Shown here in pieces: positions 23,701 to 35,145 of a stretch of 64,000 bases of DNA; the first letter of the stretch is position 1, and each line of letters opens with the position of its first letter. The notes below the pieces were generated by a model. It was not told the DNA's origin. It ran no database searches and was given only the letters and a program-made list of their open reading frames with translations. This stretch comes from Symsagittifera roscoffensis. Taxonomy: Eukaryota; Xenacoelomorpha; Acoela; Convolutidae. The stretch spans positions 68,436,025 to 68,500,024 of the forward strand of contig NC_087064.1 in NCBI RefSeq assembly GCF_963678635.1, in the 5' to 3' direction. A program made the position numbers and the translations under genes.

Positions 23701-26700
23701 AGATCGCAAAAAAATCAAAAAAAAGTATGTCGCAAAATTGGTCTGCATTTTTCTGATTTTCAGACCAAACTCCACGAAATTTGTTAACACTGACACATCA
23801 ATTTTGATCACACTCAATTTAACTCTATTGTTAACTCAACGTTCTTAAATCTACAGCTACCTCTCAATCTGCATATTTATACCTTAGCTTAACTCCCCGT
23901 AACTAAAAACAACAAGGAGTTAAGGAGAAAAAAAACTTTTGAACAGATAAGCTAAAAAATTAGTTTTGTTCTTAAATCTTGGCTGAAATCATGGTGGTCG
24001 GAACATTCTGTGATACTTGCACAGCAATCGGCTAAACTGGTATGATATAAAAGACAATAGTTTGTTACATAGGCGAAGCTGCACTTCGCAGACACAAGCG
24101 AGGACAATAAAAAATAGATCTAAAAAAGCTAAAACAAAGTGAAATAGGAAAACATAAAATACACCTTGAAAAATTTTGCTGAGATTAGGAGTATCACGTC
24201 TTCACACCTGCTCCACGGCAGCTTGTATTTTTACTAAAACTAGTCACCAATAAAGCAGCTAAAATTGCTATTAAATTGCCAATGCTACGCAGTCAAAGTC
24301 CGACAAAATAAAAATGAACTATTTCAATGTTCAGGATTTGAAACTCCGACCTGTAGATTAGGAGTCTCCTGGCCTAACATCAGCGCCAAGGTCACTTGAA
24401 AGTAAACTAGTGGCCCAGCTAATACTGGATGCACCTGTTTCAATGTTTGTAATCATATAATGTACTGATGTGAAAATTCGTAATTTTCAAAATTGAACTT
24501 TACGCAAAACTATAGTGGTTCTTCTGCTTAACCAGGGATTACCCACTTATTTATAATAAATAACTACTACTCGATCTTTCAATTGAGGTATCTGTCTCAG
24601 ATTTGGCTGGGTAGTTTTCGAAAAAAATTGAAAAAAAAATCCCAAGAAATGATAAAAACTCGAAACTTGTGAAGTATGGGAATTGCATCTTGGGTAGGGA
24701 AAATTGTCACAATCAGTTTTTTTTCGACTGATCCCATTATACCAGATTTAGCTAGTAGTTTTCGAGATTCGCGAAGAAATCTTTAAAAAACGGTAAAAAG
24801 TTCAAAAATGGACTTTCTGAAGTCCATACCGACTTATCTACAAAAAATTAGGTAAAACAGTTAACGCAGAGAAGATCTAAGCCAGCTATTTGATGGAAAG
24901 TGTCATCAACCTCAGAATCACCAGATTAATTTTTGAAAAATAAAGAAACAACTTTTCATAAAACGGGCAATATTCATTAATTGAGCATTTTTCTAAAGCC
25001 AGAATTTTTTTTTCCAAAACGTAGGACATAGCCGCTTGCGCAGAGAACATTCACACAAATCGTTTTTTCTTCAAATGTAACCCTTAATAACAGAATTTGC
25101 AGGGTATTTTTTGAGAAAAACTTCCAAAAAACGGTCGGAAGTTCAAAAAATGGTTATTTTCTTATGTCCTTTTCTTCTACAAAAAATAATGGCGTAGCCT
25201 TTTATGCAAAGAAAATTTCTACCACTTGTTCTTGGCAATGAACCCTTAACCCTCATAATTTAATCTTTTGATTGAAATCCTCATTTCAGATTTTTGCAGT
25301 TGATATTTGAGAAAACGTAAAAAGTCATAACTAATAGGTCAAAAATCTCCCTACTAAAACTTTCGAAGGCCGCAAAACGTTTTTTTATTGATTAGGCCAA
25401 TTTTCTATTTAGTTAATTTTTTTACACCACTTTTTTGAAAATCGGTACAGTAGTTTTTGAGAAAACTGAAACTTCTGGGAAAAGAGCAAGGGTTTTCCAA
25501 CGCGTCGCAAAGAAATTTACAAATAACAATAAATCCCTTAAATTTTCATACACTTATCATGCACTTCGCATACACAAGCAAAAATATGACCGATAACGCT
25601 AATGGGAAAAACTGAATAAGTAAAACTTTGAGTCAACAAAATTTCTTATGTGACGCACGCCAATTATGAGTCTAGATAATTGCTAAGTGACGGAAGCCAA
25701 TTATGACGCATTGGCAGTACCAGTCAGTTTGAAAAAAAGGAAATTTACCAACTAACAAGCCTCAATTAAAATCGAACCCTCTTATTTTGTTGCGGGTATC
25801 CTTCCCTACCTCTACGCTACAGATCCATGATGCCTTTAAGCTAAATGGCTATTCGTAATATAATAGTCTGTTCCAATGTCCTTAGCATTGGCTGAACTTA
25901 ATAGCGGGTTATTGATGAACACTAATATTTGCGACTAAGGTTCGAAAAAAAAGAGAACTCATACTATCACACAAAAACCTGTTCTTTTTACAAACAGGAA
26001 CTAACACTAGCCAAAAATAAAGCAGCAACATATGCTATTAAATTGCCTATACTAATATAGGCACAAATAGGAATCAACTGAAATATACTATAAGTGACAA
26101 CAACAGCAATTTTATTTACGACCTAGATTGGAAAAAAGTTTCTCCAGTCATACTTTTTAAGACAGATGTTCGTAGTAATACACTACGCTCCGTTTGTGTA
26201 AATACACAAAGCAAGCAGGTTTTTCAAATCATACTTTATAAGACAGATGTCGAGGAATCTTCGAGAACGATCATTATGGAACTACTCACCCTCACTGTCG
26301 GCATTTGGGTTTACGACTGTCACCGATTTGTGCCTCTTCAGTCTCCCTGGCCCTCCAAGAGGCTGGTCTGTGATCTCTATCAACTTGGCCCCCCTCTTTC
26401 CTGCCGCATTCACACTCACGCCCCCACCTCCAACACTATCTTTGTTGGATCGGGAGGGAATCCCCCCGGTTGGCGAAACCCCAAGTGGGCTATCAAGAGC
26501 AGAAGCAGAAGACATGGCAGAATGTGGTTTCCCATGTAGATGGTTGGAGGCAGTGAGGTTCGATTTGTTCATTCCAAATTTGAGTCTGCTCGGGGCTGTT
26601 TTGTTCCTCACAGGCGCAGTTGTCAAGTTCATCATAGCCGCACTTCGATTAGACCTGCAGCAACAAAATAGAAAACTTGTCCCACCCAACAACAGTAGGA

Positions 26701-28506
26701 AAAGTGCTAAGGAACTAAAGAAAACCAAAATTACTGATTTTTTAGAAAGAACGTTCACCGAAAAAATAAAACGTTGAAGTTTGAATATCAAGAATCTTTT
26801 CTTCTTCTTTGAAATTTTTTTTAGCTGAAGATATTCGCCAGCTTTTTTTTTACAAAAGCCTGAATCAAGACAGGTGGCCAAAATAAGTCATTTAAGGCAG
26901 AACATATTTGTCAGCGATTAAACAGCATGCATTACGATTATCCAAACAGACACCTCTGAGTCTAAGTTTCAAAAGGGGAAACAAAATAAACTCTATAATG
27001 ATGAAGATGATGTTATAACTTTACAAATGAGGAGCACACCTAGAGTTGTTGAGAGAGTCCGCTTGTTGCTGCTGCAGGTCTTTACACTTCTGCATTAGCT
27101 CTGTCCTTTGTGTGTGGGGTTTGGAGAAGGGGCGACGCAGAGTGAAGTGTTTCTGATTCCAAATAGAGTTGCAACTGTAATTATTATTAAAAATACGTTT
27201 TCATGTTTAAAATATTTCATCATTTAGAACCAAAAACACATCGCTCACTTCAGCGATGCGTCAATAAAATTGATAAATCTTGAACTTAATTTTCAAAGCG
27301 TTTAAAAAATATAGTTGTGATTTAAGTGTTGCAACCCTGGTTCAGAGTAGGCTGGGATATACTGCTCATCTCCTTGGCCAATGAGCTCTTGCTCAACAGT
27401 TCACACTCCATGGGCAGCAGATGGGGGTTGGGGTCCACGGCCGCTAACACGCTCTTCGTATCTTTAGCCACCTTTGAAATATAGTTTTAACTAAATACAC
27501 AGGGAAGCCGGTTGCTGTGAAGTAGCAGAGAATGCTTGGACCATGATCAACATAGAGAAACTCGATTTTGTTTCGAAATCTACTGTTATTTTTTTAGTAA
27601 ATAGCGTCTGATTGGTTTTCAAAAAATGCACATGAAATAAGTCGTAGATGGTAGTAGGTTACCTGTTCGAATGTAGGCATGTTGAGGAGTGCGTCTATTG
27701 GGATGTGTGAGTGGGTGAGGTACTGTTGGGTGCAGTGTGCCACTGTGCTCACCCATCCATCCTCATCCCCCATCCCCACCTCCACCACTCTCTCCAGCAC
27801 ACTCTTCAACTCACTCTTCTCCTGTTATAAATTCATATTCGAGTGTTAAGTAAAAATATTACTTTTCTTTTTGCATTAATACTTATTCACTCGAGAGAAC
27901 ATCAAAAGACATTGCTCCTTGTCGAGTGATGTCTCTGCTGAACGAACATACACCAACACTTGCTCAATGGTCCCTTTCTAATTATAGTCGCCTTCTGGCC
28001 TAGAAACATAAAACGATGCCCCCTTTGATCGTTTCTAGGGGGAAGGGGCAAAAACTTTATCGGGGCTGTATATCCCAGAGGGTGGCTGAAACTCACTGGA
28101 AGGCTTTAAATAACAAGAGGTTATATTTTGCTGTGGGGAGAGGGAGTTTTTTTGGCAGGCTAGCAGTACAAAAAATGTCCAGAAGCGACAGAGAAAGGCG
28201 GGGTCTGTCTTCTGTTCAGCGGCGGGTAGGGTTACCTGCCTGCAACTGTCGTTTTGGTATGAAGAGGAAACTCATGAGGAGTCTGTACTTGACAGGGGGA
28301 GATAGATTGGCAAACGCCTGAGACACAAAGCCCAGATTGTTCTGCACACTCAGCTGTGATGCCAGTTGTGATGAGCACCAGTTGGCATCTGAGGAACCCA
28401 GTTTATTGTGGAGCCACAGAGCCAACTCCTGTGCTGAAGACACCTTGTGCCCCCCACTCACTGGACCTCTTCCATTTCCCCACGCAGAAGAAGATGATAA
28501 GGACAT
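20721..28506 (-). CDS. NELFA: Negative elongation factor A (NELF-A)
   Basis: Subunit of the nuclear NELF complex, which with DSIF holds RNA polymerase II in promoter-proximal pause. Exons deduced from frame and splice sites: 28506-28240, 27821-27663, 27471-27338 (3' end uncertain by 3 bp), 27174-27040, 26654-26290, 22834-22329, 22258-21764, 21587-21343, 20976-20721. About 853 residues. Family landmarks in order: LWLHNKLGSSDANW near residue 30, LLPMECELLSKSSL, KHFTLRRPFSKPHTQRTEL, GKRGAKLIEITD, and the C-terminal STVFEMDYTNRKWKV. Exons 6-8 are Gly/Ser/Pro/Gln-rich low complexity, which makes the protein much longer than vertebrate NELF-A (about 530). Intron 1 is GC-AG, intron 3 is non-canonical, the other six are GT-AG. 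The start is the first ATG of exon 1, 30 codons before the conserved motif. Assignment is firm; exact ends of exons 3 and 4 are inferred. Confidence 0.93.
22859..23450 (-). repeat. SINE copy ending 24 nt from a NELFA acceptor
   Basis: The plus-strand series ACAGAGGCGAAGCGGAGGTT, TAAGCCGTCATAAGTTAAGC, AATAGGCCGGCAATGC and GGGTTTCGAACCC (B-box complement) matches the order seen at 40171-40545. The head lies at high coordinates, so the element is minus-oriented. Its 3' end (22859) lies just upstream of the acceptor of NELFA exon 6 (AG at 22836-22835). Confidence 0.6.
24068..24235 (-). repeat. SINE with tRNA-Arg(CCU)-like head, copy 2
   Basis: Minus strand: CTGCCGTGGAGCAGGTGTG (A-box region) followed by GATACTCCTAATCTC (anticodon-loop analogue). 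The plus-strand left end ATAGGCGAAGCTGCACTTCG and GCAGACACAAGCGAGG is the family tail. Confidence 0.5.
24320..24402 (-). repeat. SINE head with tRNA-Arg(CCU)-like loop, copy 3
   Basis: Minus strand: CCTTGGCGCTGATGTTAGGC, then GGAGACTCCTAATCTACAGG and GTCGGAGTTTCAAATCC. This is the best-preserved head: D-arm-like, anticodon-like (CCT in a 7-base loop) and B-box-like parts in tRNA order. Decayed T-arm and no matching acceptor stem, so not a functional tRNA. Confidence 0.55.
24590..25500. repeat. Element with internal ~155-bp repeats, copy 1
   Basis: Variants of CAGATTTGGCTGGGTAGTTT followed by TCGAGAAAA recur at 24598, 24744, 25092 and about 25290, each followed by a run containing AAACGGTCAAAA and AGTTCAAAAA-like sequence. 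The last unit ends with TTTCGAAGGCCG, as in the copies at 29040-29800 and 43790-44680. Lies in NELFA intron 5. Confidence 0.6.
25559..25972. repeat. Dispersed repeat, partner of 18229-18745
   Basis: Same motif order as the first copy, including TCGAACCCTCTTATTTTGTT and CTACCTCTACGCTAC. Inserted in NELFA intron 5. Confidence 0.6.
27175..27337 (-). other. NELFA intron 3: non-canonical, bounded by GTTGCAAC
   Basis: The palindromic octamer GTTGCAAC occurs at 27335-27328 and again at 27175-27168, about 160 bp apart, at the two ends of the intron required between LLPMECELLSKSSL and KHFTLRRPF. No GT-AG pair restores the frame. A GG-AG intron (CCA|GGGTTG ... TTACAG|T) does. An internal hairpin (CGCATCGCT, loop, AGCGATGTG) lies at about 27257-27234. 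The exact cut points are inferred. Confidence 0.6.
27822..28239 (-). other. NELFA intron 1: GC-AG intron
   Basis: Exon 2 must start right after AACAG because an in-frame TAA sits directly before it; it then reads in phase 0 (EKSELKSVLERV). Exon 1 must therefore end in phase 0, which places the donor at CAG|GCAGGT (28239). The GT four bases further on would put exon 2 out of frame. Confidence 0.75.
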
Positions 28507-29039
28507 CTCACAATTTCTTTAACCGGGTTTTGTCAATCAAATAAATCAAAACACTTTTCATCTGATCTGAAGAAAAGCAGACAAATTAGAAATAAGGAGC
28601 AATTTCTTCCACATCACATCGCTTGCATTCGAAGGTGGCAAATACTTAGGACAAAAAAATCACACGATTTTCCAAACTACTAGGAAGCTTACCAACATAT
28701 TTCTCAACACAATGGTGTGACTAAGAACTTTGTAAAACCGAAGGACCTTCTTAAAAACCGAAATAATAAACAATAAAACATACAAATATAAAAGTATCGT
28801 AAAAAAAACATTTCTTTTGAGTCAGAGAGCTCTTTAAAATCGTATCACCCAGTTTATATCGTTTATCCCTGTTTGCAGCGAAATCAAAAAAAAAACTTTT
28901 TGCAAATGCGAAAAAAAAGCGGAGAGAAATATACACTTATTATATAACTATCGGGATCTTAGCAACTATAGCTGCTTCAAAACAAAGATTAATCGTTTAT
29001 AACTAGAGGCCAGCTGAAGCTGAAAATACCTGTTTGATA

Positions 29040-29800
29040 ATTTTTGAATTTTTTGCACTGATGTGGGATGAAATAGTTAATTTCAAAATTTTCGAGACAT
29101 TAAAAAATTGAAAAAAAAAAAAAAAAAAAAAAACGGTCAAAAAAACATACTTTGACTTTTCCAAAAACGTAGCTTTCTTTTGCTGAAAAAATTTAAGCGT
29201 AGCCACTCATGCCGGAGAGCTTTCCAAAACCCATTCTACTCATTGATACCAAAACCACAGATTTAGGAGGGTAGATTTCGAGAAAAAGTCAAAACGTGTC
29301 GAAAATTTGACTTTTCCAAGGGTCATAACTTTTTGTGTAAAAAAATTGGGCGTAACCGCCTCTGCAGGGGAGCTCCCCGCAACACATTCTTCCGATTGAA
29401 ACCAAAACTCCAGATTTGGGAGGGTAGTTTTTGAGAAAAGTTAGAAAGTTTCAAAAAAATGGTCAAAAAACTGACTTTTCCGAGGGTGATAACTATTTGT
29501 GTGAAAAAATTTGAAGCTTATGCAAGGTAGCTTTCAACAACCTGTTCTATCCGGTGAACCCAAAAATCTCAGATTTAGGAGGGTAGTTTGAGAATATGTC
29601 AAAAATCCAAAAATTTGGGTAAAAAATTCCCCCACACACTTTTTCGAAGGCTGTAGAAAGTGGAGTAGGGTAAAAAGAGAGTAGCGGATGCTGCAATCAC
29701 ACAGGGGATTGGGAGGATTTCGCAATGCTGCCACTTTTTTGAAAAACGGTAGAGTAACTTTTGAGATCAACTAAATTTGAAAACAGACTAAAAAGTGTTC
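29040..29800. repeat. Element with internal ~155-bp repeats, copy 2
   Basis: AGATTTAGGAGGGTAG and close variants occur at about 29259, 29412 and 29571, with CGAGGGTCATAACTTTTTGT and GGGGAGCT between them. The downstream end carries TTTTTCGAAGGCTGTAGAAA (29640). It contains a run of about 30 A (29110). Confidence 0.65.
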
Positions 29801-30409
29801 GAAAATGGAGTTAAGTGACTTCCACATTTAGTTTGCAATTTATTTCCATTTGAAGTTTAAAATTTATCACTTATACTTTTTTGTATAATTTGATAATTTT
29901 ATTTCAAATTACGCCTTCCTCATTGACTGCTTTTCACTGAAAGGTAAATGAAATCACTGTGATGCTTTTTAACTTACAGGTCACAAAAAAAAGGAAGGAA
30001 CGGTGGCGTAGGATAAGTTATAAAGGCTGTTCTAAAAACGTCGAAAAAAGCTCGTACGGGTTTTTAGCGTGGTATCATAATATAACCATTTCAGTCATGA
30101 TATTTATTTTAAAAAGACATTTCAAAAACTATTTCTCACTGTCGAGTAAAACTGGTCTAAAGTTTTCCAGACGAATTTACCCATATGTTCGAGCTTTCTT
30201 AAATGCTAATCAAAATTTCCAGGTGTCGCAATTGTATAATTTATGCATTTCAAAAATGTTTTATAATATTTGGATTAACTTTTTATAAATCATCTTATAA
30301 ATATTTTGATATGCAAAGGGATTGTAATTTCTTGTTGTATTTGTAAAAGCTTTTTTCAAGCAAAAATTTTTGTTAGCCCTTTGCTTTTTGTCCAAAACGC
30401 TAGTTTGCA

Positions 30410-30482
30410 AAAAAACTTAACGTCTAAATTCCGTTTTATTGGAGCCGTCTAGATTGCTTGTCGTCTTATTTCCTAAACCCCG
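30410..30482. repeat. End of a MITE-C-like element
   Basis: CGTCTAAATTCCG, CCGTCTAGATTGCTTGTCGT and CTTATTTCCTAAACCCC repeat the right arm of the element at 39249-39714 (CCGTCTAATTTGCTTATCGT, then CTAATTTATCAACCCCC). No matching left arm or target duplication was found, so this copy is decayed or truncated. Confidence 0.45.
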
Positions 30483-30559
30483 ATTTTTATAGCTTGTAAA
30501 CTAATTAAATCCCCTCTGACTAACGAAATATAGTAAAAATGAAGGTGATTATTTTTTAG

Positions 30560-31140
30560 CGGTACAATGATTTAGGTATTTGTTTGTGGAATCCAAAACA
30601 GCATAGAAGATCAAAGAAAAGTAGCAATGTTGCGGATTCCGCGACAAATCTGATTTTGGCCAGTTGCGGATTCCGCATACAATGCAGAGAATGCACAGTT
30701 TGGCGTCGTAATACAACCGAAGAAAATACACGGAGAGAACGGATAATAACCTACTGGAAGCGCTTGGTCCGAGAGGCGAGAGAAGATGAAACCAACTTAG
30801 AACAAGCGACCAAGTACAAGAATAAATCCTGGAAGCTGTTTCCAATATTGAAAAGAGAAGATGAGGCTCATCAGAAAAAGAGGCATGAAGCGCATTAGAG
30901 CACAGGCACCTAAATCCGAAGAGTCGATCTTTAGGTAGAGGTGGGAATGTTGCAAAAGGTTTTGCAAGACGGCCTCGCGATGAGTAAAACAAAAAAAAGC
31001 ACACAGGGTCAAAGATATGAAGTTCACATGCATCAAGTGTATCAACAGCTCCAGAGAAAAAAGCCAGTTGACAAACCACGTGAAAGCTTGCTTCAGTCGT
31101 CAGAAACCTAAGGTGGAACACCCAGGTGCGGAAAAATGAG
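30560..31140 (+). other. Decayed possible LINE 3' region with C2HC-type motif
   Basis: Plus strand, 30720-30898: a basic, charged frame with ITYWKRLVREAREDETNLEQ. 31017-31139 is a 40-codon frame, MKFTCIKCINSSREKSQLTN then HVKAC, with Cys-x2-Cys and His-x4-Cys spacing like a C2HC zinc finger. Both are more G+C-rich than their surroundings. C-terminal zinc fingers occur in some LINE polyproteins, which is why I suggest a LINE remnant, but no reverse transcriptase motif is visible. Confidence 0.25.
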
Positions 31141-33290
31141 TGGAAGAATAGTCTGAAAAAAGCAGCAAAACAACTGCCACAGAAATAAAAGAATCAGAAA
31201 ACAAGTGTCATGAAAAGGACCCAATGTAACAAAAACTATAACGTTTCCTTAGCTTAAAAAAGACTTTCGAATTGGCTCAATACGCTACCACGCACAACTT
31301 CAACTTGAAGAAATTGTAGTGAGAGATGGGATGGACTTGAGCTATGGATTGATGGAACCAGTCAACACTCACACTACAAGTGCGTGCGGAGCTCCATTCA
31401 ACATAATCATTGCTGTGCATTGCGCTAAATGCACCCGCATAGACAACAAATTACGATTTTATGGCAAATCAGATACAAAATCAGATACTATATGGGGGTT
31501 GTCGAGGTCCGCTTTGACGTTGAAATTGCACCTAAATTCAGTCGTAGCAAGGAGAAAACTTTATCAATAATCGACTGCTACTGATAATCAGGCGAAACTA
31601 GATATCAAAGCCAATCGATTTTCAGGCTCGAGAATTTGCCGCTTTTTCTTTGGTGCGAAAAAGTTCAATTCTCGCGCCATAACCGTTTGAAGAATACTCC
31701 AAAGAATAACAGAGAACTTAAGGTATGAAGCAATATGGTGGCGTCCCTCATGCTTGAAGGACCGAATGCTTTAAATTTACTTTAGCTAAGCCACTGAGAT
31801 TGAAGTGAGCTTTGCGCCGATTCCCAAACAAAACTTGTCGCCTTTACAAAAATTAAGAAGATAAACTGTCCAATACGAAAAAAGAAAAACCGAAATGAAT
31901 TCTATTGAAGAAATTGCGGTTCAAAAATCAAGATAATTATTTTGCAATACTCATAAAATCAATAAATTAACACATGAGGATTTGATTTTAGCAAAGTCCA
32001 TTCATATCTTTCATAACTCATAGATGAAAATGAAAAGAAAAAACTGATGTTTTGGTGAAAAAAGAAAAATTTCCGACATTTGCCTAGAAACTGCATGTCC
32101 ATCAAAAAAAATTGGGGGGGGGGGGGGGGGGGGGGACAAAAAGCTCAACTTCAAAAAACCAAAGACTTCAAGAACACTGTGAACTAAAACTCCAGCCATT
32201 GCTCGCTACAAACGTAAAGTAAAAACAAAAGGATAAATTTAAATTTGAGTCAAAATTTGCAAATTTTTTTTTTAGTATTTGGGACATAAAAACAGAAAGC
32301 TTGTGCCATCACATTGAAATGATATAAAATGAAATTATTTCAACGTAGTTAAAGACGCTAAGCTGCTTATAACTAATTACATGCACGTTCAGAACAACAA
32401 AAAAGTTAGAACAAAAAAGCAGAAAATCTTTTTAAAAATTTAATCTTTTTTAATAGAATGTTTTAGAGCGAATAAAAACAAAAAACCAAATATCTATATT
32501 AAATAACCCATGAAAATGAATTTTAAAAAAATTTCAACAAAAAACGTATATGAAATAACCGTTGAATAAAATAAAATACTCTACATTTAAGCGGACACAA
32601 ATTGCGACGAAATGCAAAGGTCCGACAAAACAAAAATTTGCTCCGACCATTTGAAAAATGGGGAGCAACTTTGTATTCGGGTGTGTTTTAGTTTTCTTTT
32701 TTGTTTTCCACGCATAATTAGCTACCACAAATAATCATTCATCGGAGAGAGCTAAGTATTATATCATATTGCAGCCCTTCAGTCGTAATTCGAACGACTG
32801 AAAAAATTTTTAATTTTCCCAGCGTCGAGAAAAACCGGTTTGAAATTTTTGATCTTTCGTCTAATTTCGAGCGAGAAAATGTTTTGAATCGGAAAATTTT
32901 TTCAGCCGTAGACCCAATATCCCTTCATTACCTCCAGACCCAGAACTACGGCTGTTTAAAAGCAGAATAGCTTAAACTGGATATCCTTGAATTGGAAATC
33001 TTGTGAACTAAAGAAAAACAGTGAACAGTCTTGTAGCCGATTGCAATATTGTTTGTCGCCAAGGTTAACAAAAAAATTTTCGGACAATTTTTAAAGTTTG
33101 TTTCTAAATTTCAGAATTCAAAACAAAAAGAACGTTCGTAACACTTTATCCTACGTGCACAGCAACTAGCTAGCCTTGTTCCTCATTTAAAAACTCATTT
33201 TAAATAACATAGCCAACAGAAAGAGCCAAGCACACAACTGTCAATGAATTCAAGGAAACCGACTTGTTTCGTCATAGATTTTTCTATTCG
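31140..33290. other. Gene-free stretch with a poly-G tract
   Basis: No supported exon. A run of about 24 G follows an A-run at 32114-32137. 32640-32890 is the inverted partner of the 5640-5900 repeat. Confidence 0.45.
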
Positions 33291-33299
33291 AATTTCTAA

Positions 33300-34620
33300 A
33301 ACATAGCCAAATGACAGTTGGAAAAGAGTAATAAACGCAAAGAAACAAAAGTTGACTTGTTTTTTCAAAAATATTCATCTTTTCAATTTCGAATAAAAAA
33401 TAGATGGCCTTAAAGCTCTTTGAATTTGTAGAACAACTTATGATGGACACTTTTTTGTTGAAATTAACCCAATTTGAGAAAAATGGATTGATAGGAAAAA
33501 CTTTTATTTCACTGGAAAATCTGATAATTAATTTCCACTTTCCAAATTAGAAGTCGATCACGTTTTTCATGACCTTTACATTTTTTCTGTTCGTTAGTGG
33601 AGTTTGTCTTCCTTTTTAAAAATGGAAATGCACTGAACTTCAAAAGAAATCACAAGTCAAACCGCGAAAAATCAAAATTGAGCGTGAACAAATTTCAAGA
33701 CTTTTTCTTGAAAAAAAATCAGCAAGACCTTTATAAGAGTATTCACTACGTTCATTACTCTTTAAAAAATCCATCAAATTTGAACTAGTACAATTAAGAG
33801 AACATTTCACGATCGACATCTTAGTCAAATTAAGCCATTAGAGATAAGTGGGCCGATATTTAGTTTTTTTTTGCTGGGAAAACTATACGACTTTCGAAAC
33901 TAAAAAAATCATTCACACTTTTCTCGCGTTATTTGCACTTTTGTCACTGGACAGCAAGCAGTGAGTGTAAAATGCCAAGCAGTGAGTGTAAAATGTTCAA
34001 AACAAATCAAGAAATCAAACCAAAAAAGAGCGATTGAACTTTTACTGAAAAAACCTGAATGTGTCTTCACTTAAACAAAAGAAAACAAAATACACTACCT
34101 ATATGAGTGTCTGCAATTCACAAAAAAAACCCAAAACTTGAATGAGTGAACATTGCCAGCAGACAGTTGGAAAAGTGTCAATGAACGCAATGAAACTTGT
34201 TTTTGAAAACTTTTTCGAATTTCGTTTTTGAAAATATTTTCGAATTTCAAAAATGATGGCCTTAAAACTCTTGGAATTTCAAGAACAATCAATGATTGAC
34301 ACTTTTTGATAAATTAACTCAATTTGAGAAAACTGGATCAATGGGCAAAGTTATTCTTCCGCTGGGAAATCTGAAAATTGACAAGCACTTTCGAAATAAG
34401 TAGTACATAGCGTTTTTTGAGTTTTCCACTTTTGCTGCTCGATAGTGTAAACTGCCTTGCTTTTAACAAAAGAAATTAACTGAACCCAAAAGATATCAGA
34501 AGTCAAGCTGCAAAAAATCAAATAGGCGTGAACACATTTAGAACTTTTGCTGAAAAAAAAAACCATCAAGACCTACATAATGTCTTCACTATGTTCATCG
34601 ACTCTCAAAAAATGACTTCA
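33300..34620 (+). repeat. Three consecutive R1-family repeat copies
   Basis: Copies at about 33300-33790, 33840-34090 and 34150-34620 repeat the motif series GACAGTTGGAAAAG, GATGGCCTTAAA, TGATTGACACTTTTT, CTGGGAAATCTGA and GTGGAGTTTGTCTTCC with variations. Unit about 0.45 kb. Confidence 0.55.
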
Positions 34621-35145
34621 TTGATTAACACTTGACTCGACTTATTTTGAAAAGCGAATTCGATTTATTTTTTGAGCCAAACTGACAAAAAAATTATTGA
34701 GCATGAATGAAGTGAAAGAGTTTGATGGAAAAACAACGACCAAATAAAAAAATTCTCTTTCTTAAGAAACATTAAGCAACGCAATAACATAATCTTACGC
34801 TTTCCATATTTAAATCTGGTTGTCAACTAATAAAGGAATTCAAAAGGAAATAACCTAGTTTGAACAACTTCTTGCTTCATGCAAAAAGTTGTCGTCCTAA
34901 TTATCCATTTTTTCCAGAAGTTCATGAAGCCAGATTGTAAGGCGACAACTTTTGCTGTTAAATCAGAATTTAATCTCAGCTAACACGGTAAAACTTTAGT
35001 TAGTAAAAAATCAATTCACAAATTTCACTTCATTAATATTCGGTCAAGTATGTAGAACAATTAACATTCGCATTTTCGAATATATACTAATAACTGTTTT
35101 TCTCAAAAAAATTATATGTCTATATGCATTTATACTCTGATTGAT

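Noticed and set aside
26247-26777. 176-codon plus-strand open frame
   Set aside because: It is the antisense of NELFA exon 5, whose minus-strand reading has family motifs and fitting splice sites.
27160-27345. U12-type AT-AC intron as the main model for NELFA intron 3
   Set aside because: ATATCC fits a U12 donor and keeps frame, but no convincing branch site (TCCTTAAC-like) precedes the AC; kept only as an alternative.
30549-31121. 190-codon minus-strand open frame
   Set aside because: Cys/Phe/Leu-rich composition without any motif; the plus strand gives a more protein-like charged frame, so this is an antisense shadow.
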